From positions 62,001 through 126,000 of the forward strand of contig NZ_VFMN01000001.1 of assembly GCF_006715055.1 (NCBI RefSeq): 64,000 nucleotides of DNA. The letters are read 5' to 3'. Shown here in pieces: positions 39,943 to 48,623 of the stretch. Position 1 is the stretch's first letter. Every line of letters starts with the position of its first letter. The position numbers and the translations under genes are program-made. The notes beneath the pieces are model-generated. The model was not told the origin of the DNA. It did not search any database and saw only the letters and a program-made list of their open reading frames with translations. The DNA is from Lapillicoccus jejuensis. Its GTDB lineage: Bacteria > Actinomycetota > Actinomycetes > Actinomycetales > Dermatophilaceae.

Positions 39943-41252
39943 CCGAGGAGTCGTCCGTCCACCCCGTCCGGCCGTTCGCCCGCGGTCTGGCCGCCGGCGG
40001 TGACGGGCCGTGGGCAGCTCGCCGTGAACGCGTCGACGAGCACCTGGTTGGCGGCGACCGCGGACTGCGGGGTCGTCGTGCTGTAGTCCCGCCCGTTGTA
40101 GGCCACCGACGCCTGCCGGGTGCCGTCGGTGGAGGTGAAGACCACGGTGAGGGTGCCGAAGGTGGCGCCGTCGTGCCCGAAGAGCAGCTGGGGGCTCCCG
40201 TCGGCCGCGGGGCACGGGTCACCGACGGCGTAGATGCCCAGTCCGTAGCGCAGCGGGGTGGTGGTCCGGGGCGTGAGCATCTGCTGCAGGGAGCCCTTCG
40301 AGGTGAGCCGTCCTGCCATCAACGCACGGTAGAACCGGTCGATGTCGGACGCGTTGGCCACCACCGCGCCGGCGGAGGAGAACGAGGTCGACCCGAGGTC
40401 ATCGAGGATGCCGGGCGGGTCACCCCACAGCGCGACGTCGGACAGGTGCGCGCCGTCGTACGTCGGCCCGTTCATCGGAAAGCGCGCGGAGCCCATCCCG
40501 GCGGGCGCGAACACCCGTTGGGCCAGCAGGCTCCCGACGCTGCGGTGCGTCGCCGCAGCGAGCATCATCCCGACCACGACGTAGTTGGTGTTGGAGTAGG
40601 AGAACGAGGTGCCGGGCGTGAACGACCACGGGTCCGCCAGCGCCGCGGCGACGAGCTGCTGGTCCGTACGACGCGTCGCGAGGACCGTCTCGACCTGCTC
40701 CGGGGTCTGCGCCGTGCGCAGCAGGGCCGTGAGGTAGTCGGGTAAGCCGGAGCGGTGGCTCAGCAGCTCCTCCAGGGTGACGTCGCCGTGCGCGCCCAGC
40801 AGCCCGGGCAGGACGTCGTCGACCGTCGTCGACAGGCTCCAGTGCCGGCGGTCCACCTCCTGCATGGCGAGGGTGGCGACCATCGCCTTCGTCACGCTGC
40901 CGACCCGCACGGTGTCGAACGGCTGGGCCGCCGACCCGGTCGACGGGTTCCGCACCCCGGCGGCCCCCTTCCACCAGTCGCCGCCGCGGGTCGTGCTCGC
41001 TGCGACCACGCCGACCGCTCCGGCGTCGACGACCGCCTGCAGGTCCTGCTGCAGACGCGCCTGAGCGGCCGGGCGCCGGTCGTGCGCCGTGGCGGTGCTC
41101 GCGGGGACAGCAGGCTTCGGGACCGGAGGCGTCGGCGCCGCGGTGGCCGCCGCCGCCGGGACACCCAGCGCCAGGATCGCGAGCACGGTCACGGCAGAAC
41201 GCCATCCCCGGCCCCAGGTGCGCGCGGGCCGTCCTCCGGGTGTCGCCGTCAT
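39882..41252 (-). CDS. Secreted serine hydrolase, beta-lactamase/DD-peptidase family
   Basis: A 456-residue exported class C beta-lactamase-like hydrolase. The N-terminus has TWGRGWRSAVTVLAILALG and Ala-rich cleavage near ATAAPT. Active-site motifs: SxxK in VRVGSVTKAMVATL, YxN in SFSYSNTNYVVVG and the HxG-type LLFGHDGATFGT. It probably acts on peptidoglycan or D-amino-acyl esters outside the membrane; antibiotic hydrolysis cannot be inferred. The ATG at 41252 is chosen because AGGGGAGAAGG lies just upstream; two earlier starts (GTG/ATG) lack a site. Its 3' end overlaps convergent rhaI by 61 bp. Confidence 0.85.
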   Translation of the reverse strand: MTATPGGRPARTWGRGWRSAVTVLAILALGVPAAAATAAPTPPVPKPAVPASTATAHDRRPAAQARLQQDLQAVVDAGAVGVVAASTTRGGDWWKGAAGVRNPSTGSAAQPFDTVRVGSVTKAMVATLAMQEVDRRHWSLSTTVDDVLPGLLGAHGDVTLEELLSHRSGLPDYLTALLRTAQTPEQVETVLATRRTDQQLVAAALADPWSFTPGTSFSYSNTNYVVVGMMLAAATHRSVGSLLAQRVFAPAGMGSARFPMNGPTYDGAHLSDVALWGDPPGILDDLGSTSFSSAGAVVANASDIDRFYRALMAGRLTSKGSLQQMLTPRTTTPLRYGLGIYAVGDPCPAADGSPQLLFGHDGATFGTLTVVFTSTDGTRQASVAYNGRDYSTTTPQSAVAANQVLVDAFTASCPRPVTAGGQTAGERPDGVDGRLLGQAPQDAWVPPTRSALTRSR

Positions 41253-41554
41253 CGTCCTTCTCCCCTCCATCACGGACGGCGGGTGAGCACCCCGCCACCT
41301 CCCTTCCTACCGACCGAGGGAGTGCGACGGATCCCTCCCGCGGCGGAGGCGGCTCCCCATCACGAGGGAGGAGCGACGGTGCCGCCCGGTGGGCGGGGCG
41401 GCACCGTCTCCCTCAGGGACGTCGTGTCACGGGGTCGAGTCGTGACGCGGTCCCGGGACCCGGCCCTCCGCGCGGACGTCGCGGAGCCCGGGATGAACCG
41501 CCGGCAGGGCGGTCGGGTCGAGCAGAGGGGTGGACGAGCAGCGGGGGAGGGTGC
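41253..41554. other. Intergenic region of about 300 bp
   Basis: Lies between two minus-strand genes. It holds the strong terminator at 41375-41408; no gene with convincing codon usage or start site is seen in the rest, which should contain the promoter of the serine hydrolase. Confidence 0.5.
41375..41408 (-). terminator. Strong hairpin terminator after the LysM gene
   Basis: Perfect 13-bp inverted repeat GACGGTGCCGCCC (41375-41387) / GGGCGGCACCGTC (41396-41408) with an 8-nt loop, about 150 bp downstream of the LysM stop on the minus strand. It should isolate it from the hydrolase gene. Confidence 0.75.
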
Positions 41555-41950
41555 TCAGGGCAGGGCCGGGATGGCGAGGCGCTGCCCCGCGTGCACCTGG
41601 AGCGAGCTGAGCCCGTTGGCCAGCTGAATCTGCGCGACGCCCTCGTCGACGGGCAGGCCCGGCAGCTCGTGGGCGGCGACCTGCGACAGCGTCTGCCCCG
41701 AGGAGACCGTCACGGTGTGGTCGATGGTCGCCGCGGCGGACCCGGCGCCCAGCACGCTGACGAGCAGGACCACTCCCAGGGTGACGGCCGAGGCGAGGAC
41801 GAGCAGCCGGCCGAAGCGGGTGATCCGCAGCGGGGCGGACGCGGCGCGGGCGGCGCGGCCGGTCGGGACGAGCCGGAGCTCGGGGCGACGCGACGGGGCG
41901 CCCACCAGGTCGGTGGCGGGGGCGACGGACCAGACGGCTGCTGCGCTCAT
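41555..41950 (-). CDS. LysM-domain protein, probable SOS cell-division inhibitor (YneA/ChiZ-like)
   Basis: A 131-residue single-pass membrane protein. A transmembrane helix (RLLVLASAVTLGVVLLVSVLG) near the middle is followed by a C-terminal LysM domain (DHTVTVSSGQTLSQVAAHEL, VAQIQLANGLSSLQVHAGQRLAIP), facing outward onto peptidoglycan. Its divergent position next to lexA is shared by YneA of Bacillus and Rv2719c (ChiZ) of mycobacteria, SOS-induced inhibitors of division. Three SOS boxes lie between it and lexA. The start ATG at 41950 has GAGGAGC upstream. Confidence 0.85.
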   Translation of the reverse strand: MSAAAVWSVAPATDLVGAPSRRPELRLVPTGRAARAASAPLRITRFGRLLVLASAVTLGVVLLVSVLGAGSAAATIDHTVTVSSGQTLSQVAAHELPGLPVDEGVAQIQLANGLSSLQVHAGQRLAIPALP

Positions 41951-41982
41951 CGATAGCTCCTCAGGGGCGGGGACGAGGCCGG

Positions 41983-42067
41983 TCGAACGGGTGTGCGATC
42001 GAACGCCTGTCCAATTTGTAGCACGCGTGTGCGAGAAAGTCGAGACACGCGTCGAACAGGTGTTTGG
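41983..42067. promoter_or_regulatory. Three SOS (LexA) boxes in the divergent lexA/LysM region
   Basis: TCGAAC-GGGT-GTGCGA (41983-41998), TCGAAC-GCCT-GTCCAA (41999-42014) and TCGAAC-AGGT-GTTTGG (42052-42067) match the actinobacterial LexA box (TCGAAC-N4-GTTNGA type), the left half exactly. A -10 TAGTCT for the lexA side lies at 42087-42092. They indicate dual autoregulation of lexA and of the LysM gene. Confidence 0.85.
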
Positions 42068-42098
42068 CACGCTCGTTCGAAGGTCGTAGTCTCTGGCC

Positions 42099-42152
42099 AT
42101 GGACGAGAGTCCATCACCGACCACCGACAGAGCACCCCCGCCGGCCGCGTGA
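42099..42152 (+). CDS. Possible 17-aa leaderless upstream ORF of lexA
   Basis: ATG GAC GAG AGT... to TGA (MDESPSPTTDRAPPPAA) starts 6 nt after the TAGTCT -10 and 116 bp before the lexA ATG. It could be a short leader ORF read by the first ribosomes on the lexA transcript. The composition (Pro/Thr-rich) does not identify a function, and it may be a chance ORF. Confidence 0.3.
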   Translation: MDESPSPTTDRAPPPAA

Positions 42153-42214
42153 CCCCGCCCTGACCTGCGGGAACGCGCTCCCCGGCACCGCAGACGAGAG
42201 ACCGAGGAGCAGGG

Positions 42215-42958
42215 ATGGCACAGGTGCACGAGATGCCCGAGCGGGGCCAGGGCGACGGCCTCACGGTCCGTCAGCGGCGTGTGCTCGAGGTCATCCGCAA
42301 CTCGGTCGACCGTCGGGGCTACCCGCCGAGCCTGCGCGAGATCGGCGAGGCCGTGGGCCTGACCAGCCCGAGCAGCGTCGCCCACCAGCTGTCGACCCTC
42401 GAGCGCAAGGGGTACCTGCGCCGCGACCCGAACCGGCCGCGCGCCATCGAGGTCGTCTCCCCCGACGCCGCCCCCGAGGAGCGGGGCTACCGCTCGGGTG
42501 ACGCCGGCACCCGGCAGATCATCGACAGCCAGGGGCTGCTCGAGACGCCGTCGGACGAGACGGGCTCGGGGGACGCGCGCCCGGCGGCGTCGTACGTGCC
42601 CGTGGTGGGGCGGATCGCCGCCGGCGGTCCGATCCTCGCGGAGGAGGTCGTCGAGGACGTCTTCCCGCTGCCCAAGCAGATCGTCGGCGAGGGGTCGCTC
42701 TTCCTGCTCAAGGTCGTCGGCGACTCGATGGTCGACGCGGCCATCTGCGACGGCGACTGGGTCGTCGTGCGGCAGCAGCCGACCGCGGACAACGGCGACA
42801 TCGTCGCGGCCATGCTCGACAACGAGGCGACGGTCAAGACGTTCAAGCGCACCGACGGCCACGTGTGGCTCATGCCGCACAACCCGGCGTACACGCCCAT
42901 CGACGGCGACCACGCGACGATCCTCGGCAAGGTCACGGCGGTCCTGCGCCGGGTGTGA
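42215..42958 (+). CDS. lexA: LexA repressor
   Basis: A 247-residue SOS repressor. The winged HTH domain is [54 protein letters not shown]. The cleavage site is the Ala-Gly in [10 protein letters not shown], and the catalytic dyad is Ser in [10 protein letters not shown] and Lys in EATVKTFKR. Length and linker are normal for actinobacteria. The ATG has GAGGAGCAGGG directly upstream. It autoregulates through the SOS boxes at 41983-42067 and is divergent from the LysM protein. Confidence 0.96.
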   Translation: MAQVHEMPERGQGDGLTVRQRRVLEVIRNSVDRRGYPPSLREIGEAVGLTSPSSVAHQLSTLERKGYLRRDPNRPRAIEVVSPDAAPEERGYRSGDAGTRQIIDSQGLLETPSDETGSGDARPAASYVPVVGRIAAGGPILAEEVVEDVFPLPKQIVGEGSLFLLKVVGDSMVDAAICDGDWVVVRQQPTADNGDIVAAMLDNEATVKTFKRTDGHVWLMPHNPAYTPIDGDHATILGKVTAVLRRV

Positions 42959-42961
42959 CGC

Positions 42962-43903
42962 TCAGGCGACGGCGGCGGCCAGCCTTGTGAGCGTCTCCCC
43001 CAAGGGGCCGTGGAGCCGGATGGTCGCCTCGCCGTCGCCGCGGCTGGGGCCGGCCGTGACGATGGCCACCGGCTTGCCGTCGCGGTGGGCCCGCCGCACG
43101 AAGCGGTAGCCGCTCATCACCGCCAGCGACGAGCCCAGGACCAGCAGGCCGCGGGCCCGGTCGACCGTGTCGAAGGCGTGGGCGACGGTCTCCTTCGGGA
43201 CCGACTCGCCGAAGAAGACGACGTCGGGCTTGAGGGTGTCGCGCCCGCAGACGAGGCAGGCCTGCAGGTGGAAGGTCGTCACGAGGTCGTCGTCGAGGAC
43301 GATGTCGCCGTCGGGCCGGATCTGGCTGGTGACGCGCGAGGCGTCCCCCGCGACGGCGAGCACCCGGTCGGCGAACCCGGGGTTGGCCAGCGCCATCCGC
43401 TCGTGCAGCGCCACCCGGGAGCTGCGGTCGCCGCAGGTGAGGCAGACGACCCGATCGAGCGTGCCGTGCAGCTCGAGGACGTCGTGGGCACCGGCCTCCT
43501 GGTGCAGTCCGTCGACGTTCTGGGTGACGATCCCGGTGAGACGGCCGCTGCGCTGGAGCGCGGTGACGGCGCGGTGACCGGCGTTCGGGTGCGCGCGGGT
43601 GAAGCGCTGCCAGCCGATGAAGCTGCGGGCCCAGTAGCGCTGGCGGGCGGCGGAGGAGCCGCTGAACTCGTCGTACTGCATCGGCATGACGCGCCGGGTG
43701 CCGTCCGGGCCGCGGTAGTCGGGGATCCCCGACTCGGTGCTGAGCCCGGCCCCGGTGAGGACGGCGACCTCGCCGGCCCGGACGAGGCCGAGGAGCTCGT
43801 CGAACGACCCCGGACCCTCGACCGCGCCCCCCTCCGCCGGTCGCAGCACCCAGGAGGGGCGTGCGGAGGCGGGGCGGATCACCCCCTCAGTATCGCCCGG
43901 CAC
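42962..43903 (-). CDS. Sir2-family NAD-dependent protein deacetylase
   Basis: A 313-residue sirtuin. Nicotinamide/NAD motifs GAGLSTESGIPDYRG, TQNVDGLHQEAG, catalytic His in LELHGTL, and four zinc Cys (CLTCG and CLVCG) are present; the KPDVVFFGES stretch and VLGSSLAVMSGYRFV complete the fold. It is longer than the minimal bacterial sirtuin because of an insertion between the zinc pairs. The GTG at 43903 is the longest start with coding-like sequence; a shorter GTG (VIRPASARP) is possible. Its 3' end converges on lexA with 3 bp between stops. Confidence 0.92.
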   Translation of the reverse strand: MPGDTEGVIRPASARPSWVLRPAEGGAVEGPGSFDELLGLVRAGEVAVLTGAGLSTESGIPDYRGPDGTRRVMPMQYDEFSGSSAARQRYWARSFIGWQRFTRAHPNAGHRAVTALQRSGRLTGIVTQNVDGLHQEAGAHDVLELHGTLDRVVCLTCGDRSSRVALHERMALANPGFADRVLAVAGDASRVTSQIRPDGDIVLDDDLVTTFHLQACLVCGRDTLKPDVVFFGESVPKETVAHAFDTVDRARGLLVLGSSLAVMSGYRFVRRAHRDGKPVAIVTAGPSRGDGEATIRLHGPLGETLTRLAAAVA

Positions 43904-43979
43904 CCGACCCGACGAGGGTCGGCCCTACCGGACCCAATCCCTACCTCCATGACGATCTCGTGGCGAACGGACCGTCGGC

Positions 43980-43999
43980 ATAACGCGGCGTTATAGAAT
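43980..43999 (+). promoter_or_regulatory. LysR operator overlapping the -10 of its own gene
   Basis: ATAACGC-G-GCGTTAT (43980-43994) is a perfect 15-bp palindrome in AT-rich DNA; it abuts the -10 TAGAAT (43994-43999), which is 6 nt before the ATG at 44006, giving a leaderless gene. It suggests autorepression, and it lies between divergent lysR and the sirtuin gene. Confidence 0.65.
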
Positions 44000-44005
44000 C
44001 CGCCC

Positions 44006-44968
44006 ATGATCGACGCCGCCGGACTGAGGGTCATGCGCGCCATCGCCGAGGAGGGCAGCTTCACCGGGGCGGCCACCGCCCTGGGCTACTCGCAGCCCGC
44101 CGTCTCGCAGATGGTGCGACGGCTCGAGCAGCGCACCGGAACGGTGCTCGTCGAGCGCATCGGCCGTCAGGTGCGGCTCACCGAGGCCGGCCAGGTCCTC
44201 GCCCGTCACGCGGTCGGCGTGCTGGCCGCCCTCGACGCGGCCGAGGAGGAGGTCGCCGCGATCGCCGGACTGCGCTCCGGCCGGGTACGGCTCATGGCGT
44301 TCCCGTCGTCGTCGGCGACGCTCGTGCCCCGGGCGCTGTCGCTGGTCAGGTCGCGCTTCCCCGACGTGTCGGTGAGCTTCAGCGAGGCGGAGCCGCCCGA
44401 GGCGCTCGCCGCGCTCCGCGCGGGTGACTGCGACCTCGCGGTGACGTTCGCCTACGAGCAGGACGAGGTGCCGGCGTCCGAGGACCTCGACCTGTTCGTC
44501 TCGACCGTGCTGCTCGAGGACGAGGTCCGCCTCGCCGTCCCCCGCAGCCACCCGCTGGCCGAGACCGGAGAGGTCGACCTGGCCGACGTCGGCTCCGAGT
44601 CGTGGATCGCCGGGTGCCCCCGGTGCCGGGGTCACCTGCTGGCCCTCGCCCGCCGGTCCGGCTTCTCCCCCACCGTGTCCTACGAGACCGAGGACTACGT
44701 CGCCGTGCTCGGTCTCGTCGGCGAGGGCCTCGGCGTCGCGCTCGTGCCCGACCTCATCCTCGCCGCCGCCAAGCACGACGGGGTGGCGACCCTCCCCCTC
44801 AAGCCCGCGTCGCGACGGGTCATCACCGCGGTGACGACCGAGGACCTCCAGCGCGTGCCCGCGGTCAGGGCCACCCTCGAGGCGCTAGACGAGAGCGCGG
44901 CCGCGCACCGCCGGGCCCGCCCCGTCGCGGTGCCGTCGCTCATGCCCGCCCCCGCCTACCACATCTGA
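44006..44968 (+). CDS. LysR-family transcriptional regulator
   Basis: A 320-residue LTTR. HTH: LRVMRAIAEEGSFTGAATALG, YSQPAVSQMVRRLEQRTG, TVLVERIGRQVRLTEAGQVL. The C-terminal domain has a LysR substrate-binding layout with VRLMAFPSSSATLVPRALSLV and two Cys (IAGCPRCRGHLLALARRSGF). It starts 6 nt after a -10 element. The divergent neighbour is the sirtuin gene; the true target is unknown. A 64-bp palindromic repeat lies 14 bp after the stop. Confidence 0.9.
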   Translation: MIDAAGLRVMRAIAEEGSFTGAATALGYSQPAVSQMVRRLEQRTGTVLVERIGRQVRLTEAGQVLARHAVGVLAALDAAEEEVAAIAGLRSGRVRLMAFPSSSATLVPRALSLVRSRFPDVSVSFSEAEPPEALAALRAGDCDLAVTFAYEQDEVPASEDLDLFVSTVLLEDEVRLAVPRSHPLAETGEVDLADVGSESWIAGCPRCRGHLLALARRSGFSPTVSYETEDYVAVLGLVGEGLGVALVPDLILAAAKHDGVATLPLKPASRRVITAVTTEDLQRVPAVRATLEALDESAAAHRRARPVAVPSLMPAPAYHI

Positions 44969-44981
44969 GAACCGCTCCACC

Positions 44982-45045
44982 CGAATCGGATTCGGTCCGC
45001 TCGGCTCGTGTCACGACCCGAGCCGAGCGGACCGAATCCGATTCG
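44982..45045. repeat. 64-bp dispersed palindromic element, copy B
   Basis: Perfect inverted repeat with 27-bp arms starting CGAATCGGATTCGGTC and a 10-nt loop. The terminal 13 bp are themselves palindromic. It sits between the convergent LysR and comEC genes, so it can serve as a bidirectional terminator, but an otherwise similar copy lies inside moxR at 10502-10565. Confidence 0.85.
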
Positions 45046-45062
45046 TGTGGGTCGCGCCGGGG

Positions 45063-47458
45063 TCAGCGGGAAGTGACGTAGCGCAGCCCGCCGTGGTCGC
45101 CGAGGACGGCGATGTCACCCGACTGGTCGGTGCGCAGGACCTGGAAGCCGTCGCCGCGGAGGGCCGTGACGGTGGACGGCGCAGGGTGTCCGTAGTCGTT
45201 GTCGGCCCCGACGCTGACGAGGGCGAGCGGGGCGTGGGTGGCGGCGTACAGCTCGTCGTCACGGTTGGCCGAGCCGTGGTGGGCGACCTTGACGACGTCG
45301 AAGCCGTCGGCGAGGAGCGCCGGCTCGGTCCGCAGAGCCCGCAGCAGCTCCGCCGCCGCCTCGCGCTCGACGTCGCCGAGGAGCAGCAGCCGCAGCCCGT
45401 CGACGTCGACGGTGAGGACGACCGACGCGTTGTTCGGCACCGACCCGGCCCGGATGACCCGGGCCGGCCACCACACCCGCGCCTCGATCCCCGGCCACGC
45501 GAGCCGGTCGCCGGCCCACACCCGGGTCACCGGGACCCCCGCGGCACGGGCCTCGGCCACCACGTCGCGCGCGCGGTCGGCGGGTTCGTCGACGGGTCGA
45601 CGAGCAGGGCGCCCACGGACCGCCCGCGCAGCACGCCCGGCAGCCCGTCGACGTGGTCGGCGTGGTCGTGCGTGAGGACCACGGCGTCGACCCGGGTCAC
45701 CCCGAGCCGCCCGAGGCACCCGTCGACGGCCGCCGGGTCAGGCCCGGTGTCGACGACGACCACCGTGCCGGCGGCGCTGCGCAGGACCATCCCGTCGCCC
45801 TGGCCGACGTCGCACATGACGTAGCGCCACCCCGGCGGCGGCCAGGTCAGCCGGGCCGTCGGCGCCCCGGCGGCGAGCCCCAGGAGGGCGCACGCCGCCA
45901 CGACCGCCGGCCGGCGGCGGCCGTGGTGCAGCAGCCACGGCCCGGTGAGGACGACGACGAGGCTGAGCGCCGCGAGGCTGAGCGCCCCGCCGGCGCCGCT
46001 CGGCCACGGGACGCTGCCCCAGGGCAGTCCCGCCCCCGCCCGGGCGACGGCCGCGATCCCCAGGGTGGGCAGGGCGGGCAGCCAGGCCGCCCACGCGGCG
46101 AGGGGTGGCACCACGAGCGCGAGGAGCGCGACGGCGACACCGAGGACCGTCGCCGGGGTGACCAGCGGCGACACGACGAGGTTGGTGAGGACGGCGACGA
46201 GCGACACCGACCCCTGCAGGACGACGACCACCGGCCCGCAGACGACCTGGGCGGCGAGCGGGAGGGCGACGGCGGGTCCGAGCCACCTCAGCCGGGGCGG
46301 CAGGCGCGCGGCGAGCGCCTCGCCCCACGGTCGGGCGAGCACGAGCAGCCCGATCGTGGCCAGCGTCGACAGCGCGAACCCCACCGACCTCGACAGCCAC
46401 GGGTCCCAGACGAGGAGCCCGACGACGGCGGCGGCGACCGCCGGCAGCCCCTCGCGCCGGCGGTGGGTGCCGAGGCCCAGCAGCCCGACGCACCCCATCG
46501 CCGCCGCGCGCAGCACGCTCGGCTCGGGCCGGACGAGGACGACGAAGCCGAGCAGCAGGGCGAGCGCCACGAGGGGTCGTCGTCGGCGCCGGACGCCGAG
46601 CCACCCGCACGCCCAGATCCCGGCCGCGAGGACGATGGTGACGTTGCTGCCGCTGACCGCGCTGAGGTGGGTCAGGCCGCTCGCCTGCATCGCGGTGGTG
46701 AGGTCCTGCGGGGCCCGGCTCGTGTCGCCGAGGACGAGGCCGGGCAGCAGGCCGCGCGCGTCGGCCGGCAGGTGCTCGGTCGCGGAGGCGAACCGCCCCC
46801 GCACGAGCGCCGCCGTCCGCTCGAGCAGCCCCGGCGCGGAGACGACGGTGACGGGACCGCGCGGGGCGAGCATCGCGACGACGTCGTCGGCGGGGTCGTC
46901 GGTCGGCCCGAGGCGACCGGTGAGCCGCACCTGAGCGCGCCACGGCAGCGCCAGCAGCGACGGGTCGCCCAGGACGAGCACGGGGTCCTGCACCGCAGTG
47001 GTCCTCCCCCGACCCGTCACCTCGCGGACGTCGAGCACGACCGCGACGAGCGGCTGTCCGCCGTGCCCACCGGCCACGAGGTGGGGGTCGCTCGCGACGC
47101 CGGCGGTGACGGTGACGACGGCCCGGTCCTGGGCCAGCTCCGCCACGGGTCCGGCGTCACGCACCGCCGTCCACGCTGCGAGCGCCCCCGTGAGGAGGAC
47201 GACGACGAGACCGGTGAGGGCGAGCAGAGCGCTGTACGACGTCGGTTCGCCGCCGCCGGGCGGTCGGGTCACCCGACCGGCACCCCGTCGGCGGTGACGC
47301 GCGAGCGCGCCGGCGGTGGCCACCCCGGCGAGTCCGGCGGTCGTCACCCGCCAACCGCCGCTGGCTCCGAGCAGCAGCGCCTGGACCACCCAGCCGGCGG
47401 CCGCCGGCAGCAGCAGCCTCAGGTCGGCCCGGGCCGGCGCCACCTCGTCCGCGCTCAC
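45063..47458 (-). pseudogene. comEC: ComEC/Rec2 DNA-uptake channel, frameshifted in the metallo-beta-lactamase domain
   Basis: ComEC forms the membrane channel for transforming DNA. The frame starting at GTG 47458 carries the N-terminal OB-like region, LSAVSGSNVTIVLAAGIWAC, the competence-domain helices, and the beginning of the C-terminal MBL domain (DVGQGDGMVLRSAAGTVVVV, LTHDHADHVDG). It stops near 45527. The rest (ARDVVAEARAAGV to HHGSANRDDEL and YVTSR) is in another frame and ends at 45063. The break coincides with a (CG)5 tract at 45566-45575; removing one CG restores DPSTNPPTARDVVAEARAA. Either a real slip or a sequencing error. The start overlaps the comEA stop by 4 bp. Confidence 0.85.
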
Positions 47459-48531
47459 ACGGCGACGAGCGGCCGCAGCGTGCCGAGCAGCTTGTCGCCG
47501 ATCCCGCTCACCTCCCCCAGCTCGTCGACGGTGCTGAACCGGCCGTGCTGGGTGCGCCAGTCGAGGATCCGTTGGGCGAGGACCGGGCCCACGCCGGGGA
47601 GCCCGTCGAGGGCCGCGAGGTCGGCGGAGTTGAGGTCGACCGGCCCACCCGCCCCCACCGCGGAGCCGGAGCCCGGCGTCCCCGCGGCCGTCTCCCCTCC
47701 CCCGGCGCTCCCCGTCCCTCCACCCGCGACGACCGGGCCGAGCACGGTGGGCGGCACCTCCCCCGGGCGGGGCACGTAGAGGCGCTCGCCGTCGACGAGC
47801 GGCCGGGCCAGGTTGAGGACGGTGAGGTCCGCCGCCGAGCCCGCGCCCCCGGCGCGGGCGAGGGCGTCGGCGACCCGAGCGCCGGCCGGCAGCCGCACCA
47901 GACCCGGCCGTGCCACCTGCCCCGCCACATCGACCACGAGCAGCACACCCGAGGTCGTCTGGGCGGTCAGGCCAGACGGGGCCGCACTGCGCGAGGCACC
48001 GCTCGGTCCCGACGCCCCGGGCGTCGCGAACGCCGGGGGTGTCCCCGTCCGGGTCAGCGGCGGCGGGGAGGCCGCGGTCTGCGGCTGGGCCGACGCCTGA
48101 GCCGAGCCCACCCGCACGGCGAGCACCGCTCCCGCGAGCGCGATGAGCACGGCGACCGCCGCCACCGCCCGCCACGAGACCGATCGTCGCGCCTCGCGCA
48201 GCGAGGAGGGCAGCGACCACAGCGGCGGCGCGGCCGCCGCGCGGTGCCGCCCCGCCGTACCGCTCCGCCCCGAGCGTCCACCACGCCCGGGCGGTGGCTC
48301 GCCCTCCTCCCCGCTCGCCTCGTCCTGCTCGTCCTGCTCGTCCTGCTCGTGCTCGTCGACCGCCTCGAGCATCCCCGCCTGCTCGGCCACGGGCCGACCG
48401 CCGGGACCGTCGCCGTACCCCCGCGCGAGCAGCGCCGCCAACCGCTCCTGCGGATCCGTCCCCACCGGCTCGCCGGCTCGCCGACCGGCCCCGCGGGCGG
48501 GGCGGTCGGTCGCAGCGGGTCGTCGGGCCAT
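47455..48531 (-). CDS. comEA: ComEA-family DNA-binding competence protein
   Basis: A 358-residue membrane-anchored DNA-binding protein. It has an acidic cytoplasmic N-terminus with a DEQDEQDEQD run (three 9-bp DNA repeats), one transmembrane helix (WRAVAAVAVLIALAGAVLAV), a SLBB domain (VDVAGQVARPGLVRLPAGARV, YVPRPGEVP) and a C-terminal helix-hairpin-helix DNA-binding domain (DLNSADLAALDGLPGVGPVL). The HhH faces outside and passes DNA to ComEC. It appears leaderless, with TAGCGT 6 nt before the ATG. Its stop is coupled to comEC by a GTGA-type overlap. Confidence 0.9.
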   Translation of the reverse strand: MARRPAATDRPARGAGRRAGEPVGTDPQERLAALLARGYGDGPGGRPVAEQAGMLEAVDEHEQDEQDEQDEASGEEGEPPPGRGGRSGRSGTAGRHRAAAAPPLWSLPSSLREARRSVSWRAVAAVAVLIALAGAVLAVRVGSAQASAQPQTAASPPPLTRTGTPPAFATPGASGPSGASRSAAPSGLTAQTTSGVLLVVDVAGQVARPGLVRLPAGARVADALARAGGAGSAADLTVLNLARPLVDGERLYVPRPGEVPPTVLGPVVAGGGTGSAGGGETAAGTPGSGSAVGAGGPVDLNSADLAALDGLPGVGPVLAQRILDWRTQHGRFSTVDELGEVSGIGDKLLGTLRPLVAV

Positions 48532-48623
48532 ACGACGACGCTACGGAGACAGCGCCGCCCACCACGTGGTCGACGACCCACCCTGTGGACGACGCCCGCA
48601 CCGCCCGGGGGTTGTGGACGACG

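Noticed and set aside
41253-41554. Small ORFs in the gap after the serine hydrolase
   Set aside because: Possible frames lack ribosome sites and coding bias, and the hairpin terminator explains part of the region.
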